Positions 53,521 to 64,000 of a DNA stretch of 64,000 bases are shown one piece after another. The DNA comes from Piscicola geometra (Eukaryota > Annelida > Clitellata > Hirudinida > Piscicolidae), in NCBI GenBank assembly GCA_943735955.1, contig OX030961.1, positions 7,017,920-7,081,919 on the forward strand. The letters run 5' to 3'. The notes under the pieces were generated by a model. That model did no database searches and had not been told where the DNA came from. It saw only the letters and a list, made by a program, of their open reading frames with translations. Within the stretch, counting starts at the first letter, position 1. Each line of letters starts with the position of its first letter. Made by a program: the position numbers and the translations under genes.

Positions 53521-56500
53521 CTGAGCGTAAGCAAACGACAGCACTACCACCCCAGGCTACTGTCATCGTAACTAGAAAAGCAGAGATTGAAAATACATCA
53601 AGCATCCTCTTCGAACTAGAACAACGCTTCTCTCCCGATCTGCCTTTCTTCGCCACTCGACACTACATCCTCGCGACCAATGATAAGAGGATTCTCTATT
53701 ACATCCTGGTATCTTTCAATTACTCTTGATTTATCAGACCTAGCGCTAGACACTTCGGCTAAATATAACTTAATGCGTGTGACTTTTTTTGAAAAACAAG
53801 GAATTATACATGAAAATTGTATTAATTATTATTAATATGTTTGTAAAGCGTTAAAAGATAACTTTTTGAATGCATTACAATTTGTATCAAAAGTAAAGTT
53901 TTATTTGTTTTACTCAACCATTAATACTTTTAACTCATAAGACCATTGAAAGTGCATTAATATAAAATACAACTAATTGTAAACTAATTTTTCAAACTTG
54001 AATAAACTTAAACAAACAAACTAACTTTAAAAAACAAACATTCTTGGAGGACTCTAACAAACCACCAGGAAGTCTCAAAGAATGGAGGCGAAAGCAGTCG
54101 ACTTTTCTCTAACTACGTATTTGTTACAGCTCTTTTGGCCACCTTTTTTTTATTGTTGCTGCTTTTCTGTTTGTGTAACAAAAGAAGTCGAAATAATTCG
54201 CTCCTGGAGTCTTCAGGTACTCAAGAAAGCTTCTGCAACTTTTCAAAAACAGGTTTCTTAGATTTCATTTCTAAAGTAAAAATAACATAAATTGATGAGT
54301 TTCGCTTTAAAAAAAGTGTTCTATAGTATTTTATTTTCGTTTAAAAGAGGAAATTGTTGAAAATGAATGTTTTGTTGAATTATGTATTAGTATAATAATA
54401 CAGCGGGAATTTTTTAAAGGAACAGTGTTTTCATGAAGTGAAGTTTTAATTTCCACTTGCACTTGCCATTATTTAAGATCCAATTAATCAGTTTCACTGC
54501 AATGTGAATAAAATCTAAGTTTTCAATATTCAACATTTAGGAATTCAATGAAATCATTGAATGTTTTCATGTGAATAAGCTTTTAGTTGCTATGAGATTT
54601 ATAGGGTTTTATCTGGTCTTCTGTGGGTAAACGGTTTTCTAAACCATTGTTTATCTTTGAATTATAAGCCTAGAAATTTCTCTTCCCTCACGCATTTTTA
54701 AAAATTCATTCTTTTTTTTCAGACTGTCTTGAAGGTTCCAGAAAAGCGGTGAGTTATGTGTTATGAATGTATGAATGATTTTTTCGGTGTAATGATGCTT
54801 TAATGCAGTTTTTTCGACTGCTAACAATAATATTTCTTATGCTTAAATAAATTAGAAAATCTTTAAACTTTTTTTTATTTAATATTATTTTTTATTTTTT
54901 TGGAGTTTATCTTTCTTTATCACTAAACTAGAATATAACTTTAAAGTATATTCTTCATAAACTACATTTTTAAGCCTAAAAATTCTTTCCAATCTTTTCA
55001 AGAATTGATCATTAAAATATTGGCTGAACATGATGGTAATCGAATCTCATTATATCATTTTTAATTTTTAAGGGTTTCAAAGCGACCGCAATCTCTGAAA
55101 TTATCGTGAATTATTATTCAGTACAAGTCTCTACTTGCTACAAAGAATGAAAGCGTAAAATAATATTAAAATGAATTCTGGGATTTTTATTATCCTAAAG
55201 AAACAACCAAAGTTATGAATATTTATTACAAAAGATTTTATAAACTTCGAATAAAAACTGTTTGTCAGCAAAAATTAAATTGATTATTAAGTCTATGAGT
55301 CTCAAGAGAACAATAACTTTGCATATTTCTCAAGGTGCTGACATCAATGTGAGACCATAGTCAGCTGCCCTCGTGATTAAATAAGCCGATCATTGTAACA
55401 GGCCCTCACAAAAATTCAAAAATCTTGAATTTGAAGAAATTTGTAAAATCTCAAAAGTCCAAGACAATGTTTACACGCGAAAAGGAAGATAGAGAGTTTA
55501 CTTTGCATGCTCCAAGAAGAAATCACAAATTAAAACTTTGCAATTTATTTATTCCATTTTAAAACACTCTCGCACCCCCTGACTATTTTTAAATGGTTTT
55601 TGAATTTTGTTTATAATCTTGTAGTTTATCAAATGACATTGCTATTGCTAATCTAAAATAGCTGTGAGACATTGATCAAGTATTTCAGAGTCTCTGATGT
55701 TGTTAGTCTTAAGGCTATATATTAAAAAAAAATATTTTGTCTATTTAAAAAAATATATATATATATATGTGTGTGTTTATATATGTGCATATGTATGTAT
55801 ATATATATATATATAAATGATTTTATTGTTAAATTTCAATAACTTTCTTTTCCTATACTTTCCATTTATTCATCTATCATTAATAATATTATCAAATTTT
55901 CCATAACCAAGTGGTCTCGAAGCCCGTCCGGGTTTACGCCACGTTAATAATACTCGTCGTTGTATTGTATTGTATTGTATATATTCAAACACTTCATCAA
56001 AATATTCTCTATTTAAATTATTTTATATAACAACCAAGTGGTTCAACTTATTTGATTTTCATGTTTTAATGTCATTTGATTTAACTTGTATTTAGCTAAT
56101 TAAAACCTTCATAAACAAATAAAAACATAATAATTTGAAAATTTAAACTTGTGAACTTTTTCTATAAGCTGCATCTTTAAATCAGTCTTAAAACATATTC
56201 GCGAAGCCTCAACGGTCATTTACGCTGCAACGCCTTTTGCTGATCTCCAACCACTCACGTCATCAGTTCATCAAATCGCTTAGAAATTATTGCGCACTTA
56301 ATGCACACGATCGCAGAAACTACATATGTGTGGTTTTTGTTTTCAAGATTGTTTTTCGATTGGGAAAGAAGAATGAGATCGAAATTTAGAATTAAACATT
56401 TTAGGCAAAAAAATTGTTCATATAAAGGTTGTTTATGACCCACCTACACAAATCAACATTTGAAAGAAGAATGTGAACAAATAAAAAGTCGTAACTTTAC

Positions 56501-59500
56501 ATTTAAAATTAAGTTTCTTTTTAGGCAATCTTTTCATTGCTTAAAGATTGAAAATGCTTTGTCACACAGTGTTTTATATAAAAGATCCTTATTAATGAAC
56601 TTTCTTTGAAGATATATTTAAAAGCGCTAAATAAAGTTTTAGGATATCTTAAAATAAGCTTATAATATATTTTTTCAATTTAAAATAAAAGAAAAAAGTT
56701 GATTCAGTTTTGAAAAAGAAAGCGAGATTTAAGCGAGTTTCAAAAAGAAAAATGACACAGACAAAACAAATTCCGTTTCAGATGTGGTTAGATACCTACA
56801 TCTCAGTTACGACGTCTGAACTATAGTATAACCACGCACTTTGATGGATGAATGAATGCTAATGGTGTGTGCAGACTCATTTGAGTTAACTGATTGGGGC
56901 ATTAAGATAAATTATTAGGCAAAAACGAATGTCATTAAGAAGGTTTGACTCAACGTCCTGTTTTTTGAGCATAGTCTAAAAAAACTTGAAGAAAACTAAT
57001 ATACTGTCTTTTTGACCTAAAATGTTAATCCAAAAAGATTAAGGTACTAAAATATTTATCTGTATGAAATTATATTTTTTCAAAACTGGTTAACACACAA
57101 ATATAGAATTTTAAAAGCTTTAGTTAGTTTTCCGTTATTAAATTTTTGCTTTAAATGATTTAATAGTTTTTATTTCGATGTTTATGTTAATATTTAATAT
57201 TTAAAAATTGCTCTGAATATTTAATAATTTTTTACGCTTTGATCTCACTTCGAGCACTCAAAGCCTGACTCATAAATTCTGTAAAAAATTAAGTAATTTT
57301 GACTTCTCTAAATAGAAGTTTAACATGCTCAAATTCAAATTCTGTGAAATCTTTTCTTTATCTGATCTCAAGTCGTTGTTGTCTATTTGGATTGGTATTT
57401 TTTTACATGCAACTCAGGTTTGTTCAAAGCTACATGAATGGAATTATGAAAATAAAAAAGCGCTTTAAAAAATATGAAACAATTAAAAGGTTCTTTTATT
57501 AATTTTTCTATATATTTTATTTCAAAATTTTAGATAAAAAATCTGTTTTTTTCATTTTTAGTTCTTTTTTATTCGTTTTAAAAACTAAATAAGAAAAAAA
57601 TGTTTTCTAACTTGTCAGTTTATTCAGGTGAATGAAAAAACTGGAAGCCAAAAATAATGACGATCTTAAGTTTTTTTCTCTTTTTCATTTTTGTACAATG
57701 TTTTGAAAAATTTTTAGTAAATTCTCGGATAAATAGAGTATCTGGGCGTATGTAAAATATAATTTATTCCACTGAAAAAATCTCTTTAGCTGGATTGAAC
57801 GTTTAGAAATGATAGACATTGTGATTCAAGTTAGACTTACATTAAATTTTTCGCTTTAAATCCTTAATAAACTAATAGAATCCTTGCGTGAATCACAATG
57901 TCTTACAAACTTCCAAAAACGTAGCAAGCGATTTTCTAAGGTTTTGAAGGCTGCAGGAGTGTTAAGCGAATTACAAAGGGCTTCGAAATTTCCTTGATGT
58001 GTCAATATCATCAAGCTTTTTAAAAAAAAGAAATTACTTTTTCAAAAGCTTATTCCAAACATGTTCGCCAAGATCTCTTAACGAAGAACATTGCTTGAGA
58101 ATGAAACTGAAATTGAATTAACGTGTGCTCTAATAAACAAGTGAAATATTTATTTGACAAATTTTCAACTAAGAGTGTCTGATAACTAGAATGACATGTG
58201 ACGTTCGAGTAGGTCGTCCAACTATATTTACTGAAAATGTACAACTTTCATAAGAAAGATCTCGAAGAATAAAATCATAGAAAATATAAGCAACATGATT
58301 TATTTGTGACTGTTTGACTTGAGTGTATTAAGGCAACATAAATATTCTTCTAGTGTTACCGTGTCCGTTTAAACACAAACGCATAAGAAGCAAAGGTTAA
58401 AAAATATAAATAATAGTTTTTTAAGATTCTCAGTAATAAAGCTATCGAGTAGCAATCAATATAGAGGAAGGAATTCTGCTGTTAGACTTTCATTGCTTTG
58501 GGCTATATCCAATCGTATGAAAAAGAGATAGAAGTAGCCAAAAGGAGAACTTTTAGATGGTTAAAGGCCAATAAAGATTTTTATCTCTAATTTATTGCAG
58601 TCAAATACGTTTTGATTTTTTGTTTTAGACCAACACGTTGTCCCTTTTCTAAAAAACTTTTAAACATATTTTTAAAAAACTGTTAAAATAATTGGTATGT
58701 TTTTAATTCGTAAAAGGTCACTTTGGTGTAAAGACAACACGAAAAATACTTCGAGTTCAAATAAAAACTTGGTTGACGTAATGAGCACCAAAGAGCGTGT
58801 AAGATTTAATCTTTGTGTTTGATTAAAACCGAAGTTTAAAAAAAATAAAACCATTTTATTTCATATATTTAGTTTGATGGATGGGCACAAGTGGATGTAA
58901 GACTTACAAAATTAAAAGATGCCAATATATGTAAAGGTGCTGAACTTCAAACATGCGAATAAATATATTTTCTAGCGATTAGAAAAACAAAACTACTATT
59001 TTAACTCAATGTAAAAAATTAATTATTTATTTTTAGCTTCAATGAAAGTTTTTTAAAACTTAATTGTCAAACAAAAGTGGGGTACAATTTAATTATAAAA
59101 GCTAAAACTTTTTAAAACAACATTTTTTCGCTTCAAGAAGGCTCCTAATAGATTTCAAAAAGCTTTTTAAGCTCCTCCAAGCTCACACAACGACATAGTG
59201 CATTATAAATGACGTGGGTCCTAAGGTGTTTGTTAATTTATCGACTGCTTTTGATGCATAAGTAATTCTCTCACACTGTTCACACTTGCCTGATTTATGT
59301 GAAGATTGTCGAAGCTTATATATAAAACACAAGAGGATGAATTGATCGATTTAGATGCGAAGAAAAATGTGATTGTCTAACTTAATAAAAATGTAAAGTG
59401 CTGAAAGAGAATTGAATAGTGGTGATAGGACTTTGGTTTATTCATCAAAAATATAAAAAAATATTGTGAAAACTGATTTAAAATTAATAATTAGTTAATA

Positions 59501-62500
59501 CGGACCATTGAAACAAACCACTAGTTATTATTGATTTTATTGATCCAAGTGAGAAGATTTGGTTTTTTGCATGCGTTCCATTCATGTAAAAACTGATTAT
59601 GATTTTTAAAATACTTGACAATGACTGTAAGAACATAAAAGCAAGCACGTGCCTGAGATCTGACACATACTCAAAGAAACACAGAAGGTCAGAAAGACTT
59701 ACGATAGCAGGAAGGGTGCTTACGTTGCGTGAACCAAACCATCTGACAAATTACCCTAGCCCCGTCACGCTCTATGAACCTGCTACGTCATACGATGTGT
59801 TTGCATGCGTGCGTGTGTGAGTGGATGTGTAAATTTTATTCCTGTAAATTTTATTTCCACCTTTATAGTTTACATTCCAAACTATGAGACTGCGAGGCGT
59901 GTTATGTATTGACAAGAATGATCACTAAGAATTCACTGTGAGAATAAAATCATTTATATAAAATTCCTAATAATCAGTGGCCACAATTTTTATATATATT
60001 TATAATTTTAATAGTATTTGTCAGTATTATAATTATTATTTTCAATTATGATCATTTGTATTATAAAAAAATGATTATTTAAAATCTTAACTAACTGTTG
60101 TTAATTATGCATTTTACATTCATTTTTATTAACGGTTTAAATTAATGATTTTTTAAAATCTTTTATCTTATTGTAAAAGAGTTATGGACTGTAGAAAACG
60201 GGATTCCCAAGAAACAAATTCAGGCATTTTCGTTTCGCTAAACCTCCAAAGAACTCCTAATCTTTCTTCTAACGTTTTCGATTTGTCAAAGAAACCATAT
60301 ATACTTTTATCATCGTTTTTGTTTGTTTAGTTTTAGAAACTCCCATTTATGAGTTTTTGAACAGTTTTTTTTAATCTAATCTTTCGTGACTATCAACTAA
60401 ATCAGTTTGAGTGATCTCAGAGCCCCTAAACCTCGTTCGTTCATTTTTAATCATACAAGGCATCCCAAATTTTGAGAAAAACCGTGGGTTTACTCAAAGA
60501 AACTTGGATAAAAAACGTTATTTTAACTTAGCCAAAAATTCGAATTTACATAAGTAAAAATAACTGAAACAACAATTATACTTTCATTCAGGTTTACGCC
60601 TACGGCTTTTTCTAGCTTTATTAAAAAAAAGTTAAACACTAATTAGCTTAAAAAATATATTAAACTAGCTTTTAGTTTAAAATGTAACTATAATTTTGTA
60701 TGAATTATTTTGGATATTAAAGATTCATAGGTGCTTGCAAAGTTCTTGCTCATTGACTAATGGTTGTTTAATTTTGAAGACAAGTACTTCCAAAAAAAGT
60801 ATACTCATTTCTTTTAAAAGTTTTTATTTAAAAACAAGTATGAGAAAATACTTAAAAGTATTCTATACGGGTTGTACACTGAAATCTGTATAATTTTAAG
60901 GATTATCGCCTCAACTTTATAGCTTCTTCGGCATTGTAAAGCATTTCAGCGTAGAATTTTTGGCCATTTTCAGCTTGAATAAACTTCTTATTTACTTTAT
61001 TTTTTTAATGTTTTCTAATTTATAACATTTAAATTTAGTTTTTCTCATTTTTTTTGAAGTTTTATTACATTTTAGAGTAAACTTTGCAAGGACTATGTTT
61101 TTATTTGAAAGTGATGTAATTTAAGTGTTTTCAGTTGATTTAATTTAACTGCTTTCACTTTTAAAATCTGTTAAGGTTAAATATTATTGTATTGAGTTAC
61201 TATCAACATTTAAAAAAATTTTATACTTCAAAAAGCATATATAAATGCAAAACTTCCAACAATATATTTAAATATGAAAAACTTTTAAACTTTTTAAATA
61301 AGTCATTTTAATAAATTTAGAATTGTTTACATTTTCAGATTTGTTTGAAAATGAGAAAAAACAGCTTGGTACTTAAAAGAAAATTCATAATTCATTTTAA
61401 CAACTGTCAAGCTTTCAAGTTTAAAAATTCATATAGAAAATAACCACACACAAAACTGATGCAATATTATTTTTTATTACAACTCTAAAATATATTATAA
61501 TACTTTGGTTATTTTATTCTTGGATAATATTATTTTCTGGCTCAAGTTTTTAGGCAATGATGAATGAGAAAATGAATATGGTGTTTACATCTCAAATAGT
61601 TTTCGAGTCATTTATAAATGTCAATTGATTTAACGGGCTGTTATATCTCGATTTGACTGTTTTATATATTCTAGCAAGCAATTTTATTGAGACAAAACAT
61701 TTTAATATTTATTCTGCTTTTAAGGTTGACAGTGAGAATTGAGAAAAAATGTTTTTTCTCACATAATAACTGAAGAAAAGATTCGTTAGTATTTTGAAAA
61801 AAGTTCAACTAAAAAATTTCAGCTTACATGATTCGCATATTATGCCTAAATAAAACTTTTAATTGATAGTTTTATTTAGGCATAATATGCGAATCATGTA
61901 AGCTGAATTTTTTTTTAGTTGAACTTTTTTCAAAATACTAACGAATCTATTCTTTATTCATTATTTTTTTATGAAGTTCATTAAAATTGACGTGTCTATT
62001 TTAATTTTACAGTATTGTTTCTCAAGTCATATAAGAAGTGGTCAGTCAATTCGTATAGGCTTTGAGAAAATTATCCACGTGAGTCTTGTGGGAATAGTAA
62101 ATTCTAACGAAAAATCTGAAGTTTTATTATCGAGCTCACTGTTTCTTGGAATTCAAACTTATTGCATAAAATACTTTCAAAAAGCATTCAAAATCTGATA
62201 TTTTCGATAATGCTATAAATACATTAATCAAACATCTTGACATAAATTTTTTTTTCCACAATTTAAAAACTTAAATATTTATTTTTCCAAATCAAATTCA
62301 TTTGGTTGCCGCATATTACTGAGAATTACTTTAAATACATATTGTAGCTGAGATTGAAGTTTGATTCTGTCGAGATTATTGCTGATGGTCATTGCTGACT
62401 TGAAAATGACTGCAAATCAAGGCTTATCTTGCCTCAATCGTTAATTTTTTTTATGGGAGTCATGTACAAATAAAAAAAATCAAAATAAAAAAAATAAAGC

Positions 62501-63857
62501 TAAAATTAAATTTGCAAACAATTAAAAATTGAGAATGAACACCATTATGGCAGGTTTTTATTCCAATATCGGACAAATAACTTAAATGCCTTCGAGTAAT
62601 GACAATTCCTAGAATGTACCATTTGTTAATGTCTCACAGGAACGAAAGAAAAAACAGTGTGATGAGATGCACAGCTCCAGTCATAAAAGTTCAACCAAAA
62701 ACTCATCTGAAAAGTGCAATAATAAAAATAAAAATGGAAAAAACATAAATAAAAATACTATAGATGATGATTTTGAACTCAAAAAAAGAAACAGCTCTAG
62801 TTTGAGTAGTTACTTCAACATATCTAGTGAAAACAATATCACAGCTTCAGACACTCATCCCAACAAGGCCATAAAGCAAACCGCTTTGGTCAACGATTCA
62901 CCTTCTTACACACACGAGACTGGTTGCTCATTAATCACGGAGAATTACTCTGGAGTGCACGAGGATGAAAATGCGTCGACAAGCAAGCCGAGTGTGAAAT
63001 TTCCTGCTGAAACCTTTTGTGGCTACAAAATCAACATTGAAGCGTCCAACACCAACAACAGCACTGCAACACTCACAAATCAAGCATGCTGCCAATGCAA
63101 GTCACAACACGCTCTTCCGTTGCTCTCGAACCCGTCTCAACTTCTGAGAGTCCAACAGGAGCTCTCCACTCCTGCGTTCAAGTACAATTTGTATTCGCAT
63201 AACGAGCGTCCCTTCTATACAGAAAAGACACAACAAGAAACACGAAGACAGCAACTTCCACCTCGTGTGCCACCACAGCATCCTCATCAGCATAAACAAC
63301 AAAAAAGCCCGAGACCATTCTCAGCTGAATATTTACAGTCGGAATTTGGAAGTAATCTTACTAATTATGAAGAATACAGCAGACACAATAATGAGAGTAT
63401 TACTTCGGATAATTATAACAAGGCGAATGAAGGCACAACAAATAAAAAGAGCCATAAATCATCTCTTCCGAGTTGCTTATCAATCACCGATGGTAATTAT
63501 AAGGCAGGGTCAGCAGATTTTATTGCCTCAACGACGAACACAACCACTAATGAAACAACGATCTTTTTAGCAGCCACCGAGCTTCTCCAAACGGCTTCGA
63601 AATCGTCAACCACAACAGCAACAATCGATACTCCAACCACACAACTGAATAACACTGCAAAAACTGTTAGCGCATCTACAACCGAAACAACTTTCACGGG
63701 CTTAACTAAATGGATATCGAGTATTGTGTTGTTGTGCGTGTGCTGCATGGTCGCCTCCCCACCGCCCTTTTGCCCTCCTCACCCGCTTCTCACTATATCT
63801 CTTCCTTCCTTTCTACCAATCGGTTTGTTTCACCTATCAGTTCATAAAAATATCTAA
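53521..63857 (+). CDS. Single-pass membrane protein: ectodomain, TM and tail exons
   Basis: Four exons with compatible phases. 53521-53708 (phase 1 in, 0 out) encodes an extracellular segment with RKAEIENTSSILFELEQRF and FFATRHYILATNDKRILYYI. 54069-54216 encodes a transmembrane helix YVFVTALLATFFLLLLLFCL followed by the stop-transfer sequence CNKRSRNN. 54723-54748 is a 26-bp microexon, DCLEGSRKA. The exon from 62640 (phase 0) begins ERKKKQCDEMHSSSHK and continues as a long S/N/T/Q-rich tail in which FSAEYLQSEFGSNLTNYEEY is notable. The frame stays open to 63857, but the hydrophobic end (WISSIVLLCVCCMVASPPPF) is probably read-through past a donor near 63721. A 7.9-kb intron separates the last two exons. 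Type I orientation is inferred from the basic residues after the helix. No known family is recognised; the gene may continue beyond the window. Confidence 0.45.
55749..55816. repeat. (TA)n/(TG)n dinucleotide tract
   Basis: TA repeats interrupted by TGTGTG and GCATATG, within the 7.9-kb intron. Confidence 0.85.
55909..55981 (+). mobile_element. 5'-truncated SINE tail with (GTATT)n
   Basis: This matches the 3' block of the SINE at 49567-49620 over about 52 bases, including AGCCCGTCCGGGTT and TAATAATACTCGTC, then ends in a GTATT repeat instead of ATT. No tRNA-like head is found upstream. Confidence 0.7.
57814..57903. repeat. Hairpin with 15-bp perfect base, microRNA-precursor-like
   Basis: AGACATTGTGATTCA at 57814-57828 is perfectly complementary to 57889-57903. 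The 60-base interior allows further imperfect pairing, mainly A-T. Total span is 90 bases in the large intron. No known microRNA seed was recognised on either arm. Confidence 0.45.
59632..59796 (+). CDS. Possible cassette exon in the membrane-protein tail
   Basis: A 165-bp block, phase 0 at both ends (acceptor GACTGTAAG, donor gtgttt), richer in G+C than its surroundings, encoding SERLTIAGRVLTLREPNHLT and then NYPSPVTLYEPATSYD. The phases would allow in-frame inclusion between the microexon at 54723 and the tail exon at 62640. The splice sites are mediocre and no homology is known, so this is only a candidate. Confidence 0.3.
61780..61947. repeat. Near-perfect foldback repeat, 78-80-bp arms
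   Basis: The left arm 61780-61857 and right arm 61868-61947 are reverse complements except for a small indel/mismatch in an A/T run; the spacer is TTTAATTGAT. The arms begin GATTCGTTAGTATTTTG and reach TAAATAAAACT at the centre. No target-site duplication is obvious. Confidence 0.9.
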
Positions 63858-64000
63858 GCCATACAATCCATTATACATCCAATCGTCCATTCACTCACTT
63901 ACTCATCCATCTATTTTCTTTTTTACTATTTATTTATTTATTCACCAATCAACTGATCTATCCATACATACACCAACACGTTCAGACAGCATAGATATCA

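Larger units (their letters stand above)
54749..62639. other. 7.9-kb probable intron
   Basis: A+T-rich sequence between the 26-bp microexon and the tail exon. It holds the TA tract, SINE tail, hairpin and foldback repeat listed separately, plus an open GC-richer block 59632-59796 that could be a cassette exon. Nothing else is recognised. Confidence 0.5.

Overview
The window is eukaryotic and animal. Genes are split by short GT-AG introns, the non-coding DNA is very A+T-rich, simple repeats are abundant, and the proteins are metazoan: an L-type calcium channel, a Kv2 potassium channel, TEAD, a G-protein gamma subunit and mLST8. There are no bacterial operons, ribosome binding sites, tRNA genes or CRISPR arrays. 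The style (compact genes, (GAT)n microsatellites, an AQP11/12-like pair) suggests a lophotrochozoan invertebrate, perhaps an annelid such as a leech. That taxonomic guess is an inference with low confidence.

Layout. 88-7193 (+): 3' portion of an L-type voltage-gated calcium channel (Cav1), from domain III S5 to the C terminus; its 5' part lies outside the window. 7194-11809: intergenic DNA with a (GAT)n tract and one copy of a dispersed repeat. 11810-16486 (+): Kv2/Shab-type channel with a 138-residue insertion inside its T1 domain. Three minus-strand genes follow, in transcription order G-protein gamma (25330-25130), mLST8 (24522-20922) and TRIT1 tRNA isopentenyltransferase (20440-17034). 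25932-26939 and 27544-28496 (+): a tandem pair of unorthodox aquaporins with identical exon structure and altered NPA boxes. 29736-30983 (+): intronless TENT5/FAM46 nucleotidyltransferase, then 6 kb without a recognisable gene. 36953-41047 (+): TEAD/Scalloped transcription factor with a strict TEA domain and a divergent YAP-binding domain. 41633-42263 (+): BolA-like protein (BOLA2 type).

The last third is less certain. It holds a single-exon orphan ORF (42941-43942), two equal-length exons carrying a W-K-x-x-L-L motif (44459-45328), and exons that probably form one single-pass membrane protein (signal-peptide exon at 49229; transmembrane and tail exons 53521-63857). That locus contains a 188-bp tRNA-type SINE with a likely target-site duplication, a second SINE tail, a near-perfect 78-bp inverted repeat and a microRNA-like hairpin.

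Functionally the window is a mixture: excitability (Cav1, Kv2), signalling (G gamma, mLST8 of TOR complexes, TEAD of Hippo), RNA metabolism (TRIT1, TENT5), Fe-S/glutaredoxin biology (BolA) and water or solute channels. I see no clearly new multi-gene system. The most unusual protein-level items are the aquaporin pair, the split Kv2 T1 domain and the diverged TEAD effector domain. The most unusual DNA-level items are the SINE family, the foldback repeat and the poly-C minisatellite next to an mLST8 splice donor.
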